A DNA stretch of 64,000 bases from contig NZ_MVDE01000003.1 in NCBI RefSeq assembly GCF_002843385.1, positions 184,643 through 248,642 of the forward strand. The letters run 5' to 3'. The position numbers were made by a program, and so were the translations under genes. Below are positions 46,262 through 56,098 of the stretch, piece after piece (positions within the stretch are counted from its first letter, which is position 1; each line of letters opens with the position of its first letter). This stretch comes from Labilibaculum manganireducens. GTDB lineage: Bacteria > Bacteroidota > Bacteroidia > Bacteroidales > Marinifilaceae. The notes beneath the pieces were generated by a model. It was given only the letters and a program-made list of their open reading frames with translations, did no database searches and was not told the DNA's origin.

Positions 46262-46393
46262 TTTTACGACAAAAAATTAATCGTAAAAGAATTGGAAAAA
46301 TATGGAATTCATGCGATATTGAGCAATCCTAAAGATCTAACAATTAACACACTCAACAAATATCTTGAATTTAAGTCCAGAGGGTTGATCTAA
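46262..46393 (+). pseudogene. C-terminal remnant of a long-type DUF58 protein
   Basis: An open frame from 46262 to the TAA at 46391-46393 has no start codon and a TAG just before it. Its 43 codons read FYDKKLIVKELEKYG...SNPKDLTINTLNKYL...SRGLI. From memory this matches the conserved end (KELxxYGIxxILT.P..LTVNTINKYLE.KARG) of the longer DUF58 proteins of Bacteroidota, distinct from the short DUF58 gene at 5.3 kb. It is interpreted as a gene tail left after a deletion. Confidence 0.5.
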
Positions 46394-46419
46394 ACAGATT
46401 ATTCAATTGAGATATTGAA

Positions 46420-47016
46420 ATGAGAAAAACGCGAATCATGAAACACATTTATCTTCTTCTTGTATCTGTTATAGCACTTGCAGACTTTGCGAGCGCTCAA
46501 AATCCTAAAGTTGAAATTGCCACGACGCTAGGAACAATCGAATTGGAAATTTTCAAAGATAAAGCACCCATTACAGCCAATTACTTTTTGGAAAATGTGA
46601 ACAACAATGTCTTTAAGGATGCTTGCTTTTACCGTGTGGTCAGAATGGATAACCAACCTAATAATGACATTAAAATTGAAGTTATTCAAGGCGGATTGTT
46701 CTTTGATTCTATTGTAGATCAGAAGCCGGCAATTGCACATGAAACAACAAAGGAAACCGGTATTTTACATACCGATAGTGTTATTTCCATGGCAAGAAAT
46801 CAGCCGGGGTCGGCCTCAACAGAATTTTTTATTTGTATCGGCGATCAACCCAATTTAGATTTTGAAGGAATGCGTAATCCGGACGGACAAGGTTTTGCCG
46901 CATTTGGCAAAGTGATCAAAGGAATGGACGTTGTCAAATTAATTCAACAACAAAAAGATGATGAACAAATGCTGGTTGAACGAATCGATATTTTATCAAT
47001 AACCAGAATACAGTAG
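46420..47016 (+). CDS. Exported cyclophilin-type peptidyl-prolyl isomerase
   Basis: A 198-residue protein with a signal peptide (hydrophobic LLLVSVIALADFASAQ, 10-26) and a cyclophilin domain: TLGTIELEIFKDKAP, FYRVVR, SMARNQPGSASTEFFI and FAAFGKVIKGMDVV. It catalyses prolyl cis-trans turnover in the periplasm. A second ATG at 46438 (MKHIYLLL) could serve as start. It converges on the HAD gene with two bases between stops. Confidence 0.92.
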   Translation: MRKTRIMKHIYLLLVSVIALADFASAQNPKVEIATTLGTIELEIFKDKAPITANYFLENVNNNVFKDACFYRVVRMDNQPNNDIKIEVIQGGLFFDSIVDQKPAIAHETTKETGILHTDSVISMARNQPGSASTEFFICIGDQPNLDFEGMRNPDGQGFAAFGKVIKGMDVVKLIQQQKDDEQMLVERIDILSITRIQ

Positions 47017-47018
47017 AC

Positions 47019-47708
47019 TTATACCAGCTGAAGTAATTCCCTGATGTTTTGAATTTCGGTTATTCCTACTGTTTGTATTTCTTCGTCGCTCACCAATTCA
47101 TGCTCCCAGGTTGTATGAAATGGAACATGAACTGCTTTTCCACCCAAATTAAGTACCGGAAGAACATCCGATTTTAAGGAATTCCCAACCATTAAAAACT
47201 CACTTGCAGGAATATCAAGATGTTGAATCAACTTTTTATAGTCATCTTCCCTTTTATCACTCATCACCTCGATATGATGAAAATACTTTAGTAATCCTGA
47301 TTTTTTCAATTTCCTTTCCTGATCGAGCAAATCGCCTTTGGTAGCAACAATCAATCGGTATTTTCCCTGCAGACTTTCCAGTACGTCAACAACACCATCA
47401 ATTAATTCAATCGACTTGTTCATCTGCCGTTTTCCCAATTCAATAATTGACTGAATTTTTTCGGAACTAATATTTCCTTTGGTGATTTTCAAACTTGTTT
47501 CTATCATGGATAGAATAAAAGCCTTTGTTCCATATCCATACAAAGGAATATTGCCAATCTCCGTTGTAAATAATTTTTCGGTAACCTCCTCAAGGCTCAT
47601 TCCATTTTTCATCAGATTACAAAACTCCATTTCAGATTCTCTGAAATAGGGTTCATTCACCCAAAGGGTATCGTCTGCATCAAATGCAATCACTTTTATT
47701 TCATCCAT
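47019..47708 (-). CDS. HAD family hydrolase
   Basis: A 229-residue haloacid dehalogenase phosphatase. Motif I is AFDADDTLW, motif II is in LIVATKGD, and motif III/IV in MVGNSLKSDVLPVLNLGG. The helical cap is of the C1 type. It is close to phosphoglycolate phosphatase and pyrimidine nucleotidase relatives; the substrate cannot be assigned. Confidence 0.9.
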   Translation of the reverse strand: MDEIKVIAFDADDTLWVNEPYFRESEMEFCNLMKNGMSLEEVTEKLFTTEIGNIPLYGYGTKAFILSMIETSLKITKGNISSEKIQSIIELGKRQMNKSIELIDGVVDVLESLQGKYRLIVATKGDLLDQERKLKKSGLLKYFHHIEVMSDKREDDYKKLIQHLDIPASEFLMVGNSLKSDVLPVLNLGGKAVHVPFHTTWEHELVSDEEIQTVGITEIQNIRELLQLV

Positions 47709-47974
47709 GTTTATTTCTTTTGATAGAGCAAAGCTGCAAAAAGACTTTAAGAATACAAAAAACTAAACTGCAAAAAACAGTCACTCATCACAATCTATGC
47801 AAGCCACTCATTTGCAATTAAATTTGATTCTATTTTAGTATTTCCGTAATTTAAAAATGCAAATTATCAGAAAGCGCATAACCTATAGAAAAACGCACGT
47901 TATTTCAAGACGATCCATCGCAGTTTTATCTTATTGCAGCCAGAATTATCGGATTCCTGATTACAGGTATCTTC

Positions 47975-48262
47975 ATGCTATTTATGGTGCCTGAATTTAT
48001 TGCCTTATTAAGTAAGGAAACTGCTGGCAATGAAGGATGGACATTGCTCTTTTATCTACTTTCGATTGCCTATGGCTGTGGCTTTCTAATCTCTTTCCGG
48101 AAAGTTGGACTGGGTGGTTTACTGCTAGTAATCAGCAGTATTTTAATCACTCTTTATGCATTTATTGATTCCAATAGTTGGATGGTTTTACTCCTGTTTA
48201 TTCCCCTTTCCTTCTCCGGAATTTTATTTCTGATTTACTGGAAGAAAAAACAAAACAAATAG
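47975..48262 (+). CDS. Small membrane protein, start uncertain
   Basis: Ninety-five residues with three membrane helices from the ATG at 47975. The frame stays open upstream to 47883 and reads FQDDPSQFYLIAARIIGFLITGIF, clearly another membrane helix, but contains no ATG, GTG or TTG. The gene may begin at a non-standard codon or have lost its start by frameshift (an ATG in another frame lies at 47854). No family recognised. Confidence 0.55.
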   Translation: MLFMVPEFIALLSKETAGNEGWTLLFYLLSIAYGCGFLISFRKVGLGGLLLVISSILITLYAFIDSNSWMVLLLFIPLSFSGILFLIYWKKKQNK

Positions 48263-48277
48263 AGAGCAATATTCTGT

Positions 48278-49216
48278 CTACTTCACCAAAGATTTCTTAA
48301 CTTTTTTTACCGAAACAATATTCTTCTGACTCAATGGAAGTGTATTATCCCAACGATAGGCAACAAAAACGCCGTCATTAGCAATGCAACCATCCACGCA
48401 GCATAAATTACTACGAACAACACCTGCTTTATCTCCCAAACAATAATGTCCAAAAAATACCGGATATTCATCTTCGGAGTAAAGTGGAATATCAAAGTAG
48501 AGTTGAGATGGAATGGTGTATTGGGGCAAGCGAAATCTGTTTCCAAATGAAATCTCATCAAAACTTTTCCCATTCATCGGCTCCCACCATTTAATCCGAT
48601 AAGCTGAACGTTTAAAACCATAATCATCCTTCAGCACCAAATTATCAGGAAACGCAAACTCTCTCCCTTTTAACAGAAGCATGGCAGCATCAAATACTTT
48701 GCCTCTTTCAAAATTTATTTTTCTTAAAAACTCCTTACTTAAACAATTTTCAGGGTTTTCCTTTTTCAGAAGCTCTATCGCTTCCTGATCCCAGCAAGCA
48801 TGAACAACACGAAATCCATCCAACTCCAAATACAAAGGCAATGACCGCAACCATTTCAGATAAGATTTTCGTTTCACCTTATCCAATTTAAACTCTTCGT
48901 AGGTCTTTTTAATTTGAGTTTTGTTTTTCAGATTATGCCCTTTTAAAAACAGACCATCATTATCTTTGGTATAATAAGTAAGTACATTCAGTTCGTGATT
49001 TCCCACTATAGCAAAAGCATTACCGGCAGTAACCATTTCCCGGATTATTCTGAGTGTCTCAAAAATATGGGGTCCCCTATCCACATAATCTCCAACAAAA
49101 ACAGCTTTTCTTTCAGGATGAAAATATCCTTCCTCCCCTTCAATATAGCCCAGACTAAGCAACATATGCTGCAATGTTGCAGCCTCACCATGAACATCTC
49201 CTATAATATCGTACAC
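48278..49216 (-). CDS. Calcineurin-like metallophosphoesterase (PrpA-type phosphatase)
   Basis: A 312-residue protein with the protein-phosphatase-type motifs DIIGDVHGEA, VFVGDYVDRGPH and IVGNHELNVL at the N-terminus, and FFGHYCLGD plus CVDGC late. It belongs to the phosphoprotein phosphatase/diadenosine tetraphosphatase-like superfamily. It is longer than PrpA because of a helical insert. Substrate unknown. Confidence 0.88.
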   Translation of the reverse strand: MYDIIGDVHGEAATLQHMLLSLGYIEGEEGYFHPERKAVFVGDYVDRGPHIFETLRIIREMVTAGNAFAIVGNHELNVLTYYTKDNDGLFLKGHNLKNKTQIKKTYEEFKLDKVKRKSYLKWLRSLPLYLELDGFRVVHACWDQEAIELLKKENPENCLSKEFLRKINFERGKVFDAAMLLLKGREFAFPDNLVLKDDYGFKRSAYRIKWWEPMNGKSFDEISFGNRFRLPQYTIPSQLYFDIPLYSEDEYPVFFGHYCLGDKAGVVRSNLCCVDGCIANDGVFVAYRWDNTLPLSQKNIVSVKKVKKSLVK

Positions 49217-49254
49217 GCTTATCTTTATTTTTTATTCAAATCAAAAATATAAAA

Positions 49255-49281
49255 AAATCCTGAAAAGAAATTCTCAGGATT
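49255..49281 (-). terminator. Terminator after the class V aminotransferase gene (minus strand)
   Basis: AATCCTGA (49256-49263) pairs with TCAGGATT (49274-49281); the A-run at 49250-49257 becomes the U-tail. Confidence 0.8.
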
Positions 49282-49313
49282 AAAATCATATCTATAAAGA
49301 AGAGACAAATTTA

Positions 49314-50786
49314 TTAGAATTTGAATAAATCATTAACAACAATCTTTTTCTTGACTTCTTGATTTCCACTATAGAAAAACTCATTTGTTTTGCGATTGTA
49401 AGAATAATCATTTTTCCAGTCTTCGAAATTCTCCACAATTTTTTCCAGACTATCAATAAAAAACAAAACCTCTTTATTTGTTGTTGTAGGATGCAGAGAC
49501 CAACGTACCCATCCTGGTTTGTGAGTTAAATCGCCTGATGTAATTTCACTTGTGATCGCATCAGACTGTTCCTGACTTACCTCCAACAGATAATGACCAT
49601 AGGTTCCTGCACAGGCGCAACCGCCGCGTACTTGAATTCCAAAACGGTCGTTCAACAGTTTTACCAAAAGGTTGTAATGAATGTACTCTACATAAAAAGA
49701 CAATATTCCCAAACGTGACTTTATATTCTCGGCAAGTACATGTACGTCTTTAACTGCTTTTAAACGCTCGAATGCCAAATGGAGAAGCTCTTCTTCTCTT
49801 GCAGCAATATTTTTAGTACCCATCTGATTTTTCACTTCAATTGCCAAAGCAATTCGAATCGACTGCAGAAATCCAGGTGTTCCGCCATCTTCACGGGCTT
49901 CAATACTATCAACGTATTTGTATTTCCCCCATGGATTGGTCCAATCTACTGTTCCTCCGCCCGGATTATCGGGAACCTCATTTTTGTATAGCTTCGAATC
50001 GAAAATCATTACCCCGGAAGAACCCGGACCGCCTAAAAATTTATGGGGTGAAAAGAAAATCCCATCCAATTTTTGCAATTCATCTTCAGGATGCATGTTA
50101 ATATCAACGTAGGGTGCTGAAGCAGCAAAATCAATAAAACAAATCCCACCAAATTCGTGCATTAATTTAGCCATTTGATGAAATGGAGTCGCAATACCGG
50201 TAACATTAGAGCAAGCTGTAAAGGATCCGATTTTCATTTTACGTTCCTTGTATTTCTCCAACTGATTTCTCAACTCGTTCAGATCAATAGTCAAATCATT
50301 CCCTGGAGGAATCACAACTACATCAACATTGGTTTCGTACCATGAAGTTTGATTGGAGTGATGCTCCATATGTGTAATAAACACAACTGGTTTTTCTCTT
50401 TCTTTCTGACAGGCATGTCGTCCTAAAATTCCACAACCTTTCAAACCTAAAATCCTCTGCAGCTTATTAATAACCGCAGTCATTCCGAAACCGGCATGAA
50501 TAATTACATCATCAGAATCTGCATTTACATGCTTTTTAATCAACTCTTGAGCCCGACGATAGGATTGAGTCATTAAAGTACCTGTTTCGTTCGTTTCAGT
50601 ATGCGTGTTTGCTACATACGGACCAAATTCTTCCGCTATTTTCTTTTCAATGGGTGCATATAAGCGACCACTTGCAATCCAATCGCCGTAAATAATTCTT
50701 TGCTTTCCGAATGGGGAATAAAAGCTGGCATCGTGACCAATCGTATTTTTACGAAACTTTTTAAAATATTTTTCCAGATTACTCAT
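49314..50786 (-). CDS. Class V aminotransferase / cysteine desulfurase-like PLP enzyme
   Basis: A 490-residue enzyme with the PLP lysine in SPHKFLGGPG, the preceding HHSNQTSW and FIDFAASAPY, and an active-site cysteine in VRGGCACAGTYGHYLL. It is longer than IscS/SufS (about 400) and lacks neighbouring SUF genes, so it is an NifS/selenocysteine lyase-like relative of unknown substrate. It is monocistronic with its own terminator. Confidence 0.85.
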   Translation of the reverse strand: MSNLEKYFKKFRKNTIGHDASFYSPFGKQRIIYGDWIASGRLYAPIEKKIAEEFGPYVANTHTETNETGTLMTQSYRRAQELIKKHVNADSDDVIIHAGFGMTAVINKLQRILGLKGCGILGRHACQKEREKPVVFITHMEHHSNQTSWYETNVDVVVIPPGNDLTIDLNELRNQLEKYKERKMKIGSFTACSNVTGIATPFHQMAKLMHEFGGICFIDFAASAPYVDINMHPEDELQKLDGIFFSPHKFLGGPGSSGVMIFDSKLYKNEVPDNPGGGTVDWTNPWGKYKYVDSIEAREDGGTPGFLQSIRIALAIEVKNQMGTKNIAAREEELLHLAFERLKAVKDVHVLAENIKSRLGILSFYVEYIHYNLLVKLLNDRFGIQVRGGCACAGTYGHYLLEVSQEQSDAITSEITSGDLTHKPGWVRWSLHPTTTNKEVLFFIDSLEKIVENFEDWKNDYSYNRKTNEFFYSGNQEVKKKIVVNDLFKF

Positions 50787-51036
50787 TTAGTTTAGGCTTA
50801 TGTATGTTGTTGTTGTTTGTGTCGTAATTTATTAATTATCCTTTCTTTAAAGACAACTAAAACCCGCTTTTGGGTGAAAAAGATTCAGAAAAAACATTTA
50901 TTAATTTCATTCAATAAAACGAGTGGGAAATTAGATATTCTTCACACGAAAATCAAGGAGTTTTTGCAGGTTTTTAGCTATTTACATATTAAAGCAGCTG
51001 CACTAAAATACATTCACAATTTTTTAATACGTACAG

Positions 51037-51068
51037 CTTGTTTAAAACGGGCTAATCAGCTATTTTTG
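51037..51068 (+). promoter_or_regulatory. Promoter of the acyl-CoA synthetase gene
   Basis: TATTTTTG (51061-51068) matches the -7 element; CTTG (51037-51040) is a partial -33 at 20-base spacing. The rest of the 324-base gap before the gene shows no other feature. Confidence 0.5.
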
Positions 51069-51110
51069 AAACTCGTTAAAATCAAGAGCATTCTTACAAT
51101 ATAGAAGTAA

Positions 51111-53012
51111 ATGAAAACTATCATACAACTCTTTGAGAACAGCGTTGATCTGTTTGGTGAAAATCCTTTTCTTTGGGAGAAAGCCAATTCAGACTATCAA
51201 TCTGTTAGTTACCAATCACTATACGACGAGGTGCAGCTATTTGCGGCCGGCTTGTTTTCTTTAGGGATTCAAAAAGCAGATCGAATCGGGCTTCTTTCCG
51301 AAGGGAGAAATGCATGGGTGCTCTCCGAGCTTGGAATTTTATTTGCCGGTGCGGTAAATGTTCCTTTATCTGTAAAGCTGGATGCTCAAAATGAACTTAA
51401 ATTTCGCCTAAATCATTCGGAAGCCCGTATTGTTGTTGTTTCAAACAATCATCTCGAAAAAATCAGATCAATTAAAGACCAATTGGAAAATATTGAAACC
51501 ATAATTGTTCTTGATAAAAATATTGAGCTTCAGGAGAAGGAAATTTCACTTTCTCAACTACTGAAAATGGGTGAAGAGTTATCTGAAAATGATAAATCCA
51601 AACTTAAAGAGATTCAAAAAAACATTGCGGCAGATGATGATGCAAACATCTCCTACACTTCCGGAACGACTGCCGATCCGAAAGGAATAATTCTTACACA
51701 CAACAACTACGCGAGTAATGTGTATCAGGCATCGAATTTGATGGAAATTCCTGCCAGCTTTAAAACCTTGTTAATACTCCCTTGGGATCATTCATTTGCA
51801 CACACGGCGGGAATTTACAGCTTCATGCTAAAAGGTGCTTCGATTGCTGCTGTTCAGCAAGGTAAATCGCCTATGGAGGCATTAAAGAATATCCCCAATA
51901 ATATCAAAGAAATTAAGCCCGACATTATTTTAAGTGTTCCTGCTCTGGCTAAAAATTTCAAAAAAAATATCGAAAAAGGAATTAAAGCCAAAGGCCCCAA
52001 GGCCGAGAAACTTTTTAATAAGGCTCTTGAAGTAGCCTACAAATACAATGATGCCGGCTGGAATAAAGGAAAAGGAACACGTATGTTTCTAAAGCCGATA
52101 TACATGTTCTATGACAAAATACTTTTTTCGAAAGTGAGAGAGAATTTTGGCGGCAATTTAAAATTCTTTGTAGGCGGAGGTGCTCTGTTAGACATTGAAC
52201 TGCAGCGCTTCTTTTACGCAATTGGAATTCCAATGTATCAAGGTTATGGATTATCTGAAGCTTCGCCGATTATTTCTTCCAATGCCCACCACAATCATAA
52301 ATTAGGATCATCGGGCTTTATTGTTCCCAATATGGATTTAAAAATCTGCGACGACAATGGGAACACAGTTCCTGTTGGCGAAAAAGGCGAAATTGTGATC
52401 AAAGGCGGTAATGTAATGAAAGGCTACTGGAAAAACGATAAAGCCTCTGCTGAAACTCTTCGTGACGGCTGGTTGCATACCGGCGATATGGGCTATGTAG
52501 ATCAGGATGGTTTTCTTTATGTACTGGGTCGCTTCAAATCTCTTTTGATTGCCAATGACGGTGAAAAATTTAGCCCTGAAGGAATTGAAGAAGCATTTGT
52601 GGATCAATCACCATTACTTGATCAGTGTATACTTTACAACAACCAAAATCCTTATACCATTGCACTGGTGGTTCCCAACAAAGGGGCTGTTCTGGCTCGA
52701 TTAAAACCACTCCATCTTACTTTGGAATCGGAGGAAGGACAAACAGCAGCTTTGGAATTAATACAAAACGATCTAAATGAGTATCGTCCGGGAGGAAAAC
52801 ACGAAGACATGTTTCCTCACAGATGGCTGCCAACAGCAATTGGAATTTTACCCGAAGCTTTTACCGAAGAAAATAAGTTGCTAAACTCTACCATGAAAGT
52901 GGTTCGCAGCAAAGTTATTGACTTTTTTAAAGAACAAATTGATTTTCTTTATACGCCGGAAGGAAAAGATTTATTTAATTCCAGAAACAAAGAAAACCTC
53001 AGGGATTTTTAA
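51111..53012 (+). CDS. Long-chain-fatty-acid-CoA ligase (AMP-forming)
   Basis: A 633-residue acyl-adenylate-forming enzyme. The P-loop SYTSGTTADPKGI, the QGYGLSEASPI and the GWLHTGDMGYVDQDG motifs are complete, and KSLLIANDGEKFSPEGIEEAF gives the C-terminal lid. It activates fatty acids with ATP and CoA. It resembles the long Bacteroidota form related to plant and mammalian ligases (about 600-640). The chain length preferred is not visible. Confidence 0.92.
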   Translation: MKTIIQLFENSVDLFGENPFLWEKANSDYQSVSYQSLYDEVQLFAAGLFSLGIQKADRIGLLSEGRNAWVLSELGILFAGAVNVPLSVKLDAQNELKFRLNHSEARIVVVSNNHLEKIRSIKDQLENIETIIVLDKNIELQEKEISLSQLLKMGEELSENDKSKLKEIQKNIAADDDANISYTSGTTADPKGIILTHNNYASNVYQASNLMEIPASFKTLLILPWDHSFAHTAGIYSFMLKGASIAAVQQGKSPMEALKNIPNNIKEIKPDIILSVPALAKNFKKNIEKGIKAKGPKAEKLFNKALEVAYKYNDAGWNKGKGTRMFLKPIYMFYDKILFSKVRENFGGNLKFFVGGGALLDIELQRFFYAIGIPMYQGYGLSEASPIISSNAHHNHKLGSSGFIVPNMDLKICDDNGNTVPVGEKGEIVIKGGNVMKGYWKNDKASAETLRDGWLHTGDMGYVDQDGFLYVLGRFKSLLIANDGEKFSPEGIEEAFVDQSPLLDQCILYNNQNPYTIALVVPNKGAVLARLKPLHLTLESEEGQTAALELIQNDLNEYRPGGKHEDMFPHRWLPTAIGILPEAFTEENKLLNSTMKVVRSKVIDFFKEQIDFLYTPEGKDLFNSRNKENLRDF

Positions 53013-53079
53013 AAACAACACGACTATAAATTAATATCAAATTAACTATTTAAACTCATTACGAATAATATTTAATTAG

Positions 53080-53087
53080 TAGATTTG
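53080..53087 (+). promoter_or_regulatory. -7 promoter element of the alkaline phosphatase gene
   Basis: TAGATTTG; the in-frame TTG at 53085 is part of it, so translation must start later at 53109. Confidence 0.5.
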
Positions 53088-53108
53088 GTAAAATTTAAAC
53101 AAAATAAA

Positions 53109-54638
53109 ATGTTACAAACCAAGATCAACTTGAAACAAATTCTTGCCATTGCATTACTGCTGATTTCCTTTAACAGCATTGCTCAACCCAGCAAAAGAGA
53201 TTCTTACAAAAGTAAAGCGCCCAAATATATTTTCTATTTTATAGGCGATGGTATGGGCTTATCGCAAACCAATGCGGCAGAAGCCTATTTGGGATCTTTG
53301 GAAAACGGGAACGGCATTAAAAAATTACAGTTGAGTACTCTTCCTAATCAAGGATTTTATACCACCTACGCACTCAACCGATTCATTACAGGTTCTGCCG
53401 CTGCAGGTACTGCACTGGCTACCGGACATAAAACTACAATTAACACCATTTCGATGGATGCACAAAGATTGCAGCCATTAAAAACCATTGCTGAAATGGC
53501 AAAAGAAAAAGGCTATAAAGTTGGAATTGTATCATCGGTTTCTATCGATCATGCTACACCGGCAACTTTCTATGCTCATCAGCCTACCCGAAACATGTAT
53601 TATAAAATCAGCCTGGATTTAAGTAAAAGCGATTTCAATTATTTTGCTGGTGGTGGGTTTAAGCACCCTGAAGGAGATGGCAAAACAACAAAAGAAAGTT
53701 CCCTGTCGAATTTTGGAATGGGAGCATCTGAAGATATTAAAGATAAAGAACCTAACTCTATGAAAGTTGCTGAATCGAGAGGATATACTTTTGTAAATAC
53801 GGTTCATGATTTTAAAAAGCTAAAAAAAGGAGATGATAAAATTATTGCTATTGCCCCCAAATTAGCCGCAGGCTCTGCCCTTCCCTATTCAATAGATCAG
53901 AAAAACGGAGCGGATATTTCATTGGCCGATTTTACCGAAAAAGGCATTCAGCTTTTAGATAACAGCAATGGCTTTTTCATGATGGTTGAAGGAGGAAAAA
54001 TTGACTGGGCAAGTCATGCCAACGATGCTGCTTCGGTAATAAAAGAAGTATTACAATTCGATAAAGCTGTGGCAACAGCAATGGAATTCTACAATAAACA
54101 TCCTGAAGAAACATTAATTCTTGTTTGCGGCGATCACGAAACTGGAGGTTTGGCATTGGGATTTGCCGGCAGTCATTACGACTCGTCTTTTAATTTACTT
54201 CAATACCAAAACATATCTTACGAGGCTTTTTCAGATAAATTAGCTTTGTACAAACAAGAACATGCAGATAATTACAGCGTTGCTGATGGTTTGGAACTGG
54301 TAAAAGAACATTTTGGTCTGGGTGATGCATCAAAAGGTCTTCAATTATCACCATTTGAAATGCAGCAATTGAAAGATGCCTTTGAAAAGAGTATGACTTA
54401 TGCTGATGAAATGACAAAAAATGATCAGTTCTATTTGCTGTACGGAAGTTACGATCCATTTACCGTAACTGCTTGCCATATTCTATCGCACAAAGCAGGT
54501 ATCGGCTGGACATCTTATTCGCACACGGCTTCACCAATACCTATTCGCTCAATTGGTACCGGAGCAAGTTTGTTTACTGGTTTTTTTGACAATACCGACA
54601 TTCCTAAAAACCTGATGAAACTGATTGAAAACAAATAA
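53109..54638 (+). CDS. phoA: Alkaline phosphatase
   Basis: Starting at the ATG at 53109 gives 509 residues with a signal peptide ending NSIAQ. The metal/nucleophile sites are seen: FYFIGDGMG, TGSAAAGTALATGHK with the catalytic Ser, SVSIDHATPATFYAH, EGGKIDWASHANDA and GDHETGG. It hydrolyses phosphate monoesters in the periplasm. A Pho-box equivalent is not recognisable. Single gene with terminator. Confidence 0.95.
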   Translation: MLQTKINLKQILAIALLLISFNSIAQPSKRDSYKSKAPKYIFYFIGDGMGLSQTNAAEAYLGSLENGNGIKKLQLSTLPNQGFYTTYALNRFITGSAAAGTALATGHKTTINTISMDAQRLQPLKTIAEMAKEKGYKVGIVSSVSIDHATPATFYAHQPTRNMYYKISLDLSKSDFNYFAGGGFKHPEGDGKTTKESSLSNFGMGASEDIKDKEPNSMKVAESRGYTFVNTVHDFKKLKKGDDKIIAIAPKLAAGSALPYSIDQKNGADISLADFTEKGIQLLDNSNGFFMMVEGGKIDWASHANDAASVIKEVLQFDKAVATAMEFYNKHPEETLILVCGDHETGGLALGFAGSHYDSSFNLLQYQNISYEAFSDKLALYKQEHADNYSVADGLELVKEHFGLGDASKGLQLSPFEMQQLKDAFEKSMTYADEMTKNDQFYLLYGSYDPFTVTACHILSHKAGIGWTSYSHTASPIPIRSIGTGASLFTGFFDNTDIPKNLMKLIENK

Positions 54639-54655
54639 AATCTGAAATAGATATG

Positions 54656-54687
54656 AAACGCCCTGCAGCTTAGCAGGGCGTTTTTTT
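54656..54687 (+). terminator. Terminator after phoA
   Basis: AAACGCCCTGC (54656-54666) pairs with GCAGGGCGTTT (54673-54683), then T. Confidence 0.92.
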
Positions 54688-54772
54688 ATCAAGCCGAAAA
54701 GTCCATGGTTATTTCACCTTTCAACCATTCAAGACTCCTCAAAACTTTCAACTTTTCAATACCTTTACAACT

Positions 54773-55927
54773 ATGTTCAAATTCCAGCTTCCTCAAAAAT
54801 CAGATCTTATATTGGTTGGTTTGCTTCTGATTTTAAGTACAGTTATACTATATCTTCCCACAGGATTTTCTGAGAATAATTATGAAAATTCAGAACGTGT
54901 AAAAGCCTTGGTTTTAGCAACAGATAATTCTCTTGTTGTAGAAACCGGAATTCTAAAAACAGGATCGCAAACAGTTCAGATTAAAATATTAAACGGGAAA
55001 TTCAAAGGAAAAGAACTGACTGCCTTTAATCAGTTGATTGGAAGAATGGAATTCGATAAATATTTTTTTCCCGGTGATAAAACACTCACGGTTCTTAATT
55101 TTAATCAGGATAAATCTGAAATAATCAGCGCCAATGTAATCGATCATTACAGAATTAATCTGGAAGCTTTCTTACTTGGATTATTTGTTCTTTTTCTGGT
55201 TTCCTTTGCAGGATGGACCGGTGTAAAGGCAATGCTTTCGTTTCTTTTTGCCGGAATCACTATTTGGAAATTACTATTGCCCGGATTACTTAAAGGTTAT
55301 GCCCCAATCCCTCTCTCGCTGGGTATCGTTGCTTTGCTTACCTCTGTAATCATCTTTTTGGTAGCCGGAACCAATAGAAAAGGGCTTGTGGCCTTTTTCG
55401 GAGCCATGAGTGGTATCGCTGTCACCTGTATCATGGCCATACTCTTTGGAAAACTATTCAATATTCATGGTGCCATTAAACCATTTTCCGAAACCTTGCT
55501 CTATTCGGGCTATTCATATCTAAACTTAACCGAAATTTTTCTGGCCGGGATTTTCATCTCCTCATCAGGAGCCGTAATGGATATTGCTATGGATATTGCC
55601 GCTTCGCAGGCTGAAGTGTACCAACAAAACAACAGCATTACAGCCAAACAGTTACGGAAATCAGGTTTCTCGGTAGGAAAAGCCGTTGTAGGAACAATGA
55701 CAACAACTCTGCTTCTAGCCTATTCAGGCGGATTTTCAGCTTTATTAATGGTATTTATTGCACAAGGAACCCCAATGATTAATATCCTGAACCTAAATTA
55801 CGTTTCAGGTGAAATACTGCACACATTGGTCGGGAGTTTTGGATTGGTGCTTGTTGCCCCTTTTACAGCAATTATTGGTGCCTGGGTGTTTACAAGAAAA
55901 AAACAAGAGACCATTTCTCTCAAATAA
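54773..55927 (+). CDS. YibE/F family membrane protein
   Basis: A 384-residue membrane protein: an N-terminal helix, a small extracytoplasmic beta domain (~45-125), then about seven further helices. SSSGAVMDIAMDIAASQ and GRSGFSVGKAVVGTMT-like LRKSGFSVGKAVVGTMTTTLLLAYSGG are the family signature. Function unknown; transport is assumed. Its last 48 codons are duplicated at 56511-56675. Confidence 0.9.
   Translation: MFKFQLPQKSDLILVGLLLILSTVILYLPTGFSENNYENSERVKALVLATDNSLVVETGILKTGSQTVQIKILNGKFKGKELTAFNQLIGRMEFDKYFFPGDKTLTVLNFNQDKSEIISANVIDHYRINLEAFLLGLFVLFLVSFAGWTGVKAMLSFLFAGITIWKLLLPGLLKGYAPIPLSLGIVALLTSVIIFLVAGTNRKGLVAFFGAMSGIAVTCIMAILFGKLFNIHGAIKPFSETLLYSGYSYLNLTEIFLAGIFISSSGAVMDIAMDIAASQAEVYQQNNSITAKQLRKSGFSVGKAVVGTMTTTLLLAYSGGFSALLMVFIAQGTPMINILNLNYVSGEILHTLVGSFGLVLVAPFTAIIGAWVFTRKKQETISLK
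55757..55900 (+). repeat. 144-bp direct repeat, copy 1 (inside yibE/F 3' end)
   Basis: Matches 56511-56654 with no gaps and about five substitutions. It starts at ATTGCACA and ends at TACAAGAAAA. Together the two copies flank ~610 bases that hold the cysteine-rich peptide gene. Confidence 0.95.
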
Positions 55928-56098
55928 AAAACAGTCTCTTAACGAATTAATTTCTATTACTCTGCTTCTATAACTCATTAAATTCAAAGGTTGGAGAAAA
56001 CTTATATTACTTTGAAATACTTATGGGTTCTATATTGAAGCGAAGGACTTCAATTTAAACGTATAATTACAAGTTAAGCAGGATTTTGATGTTAATTT

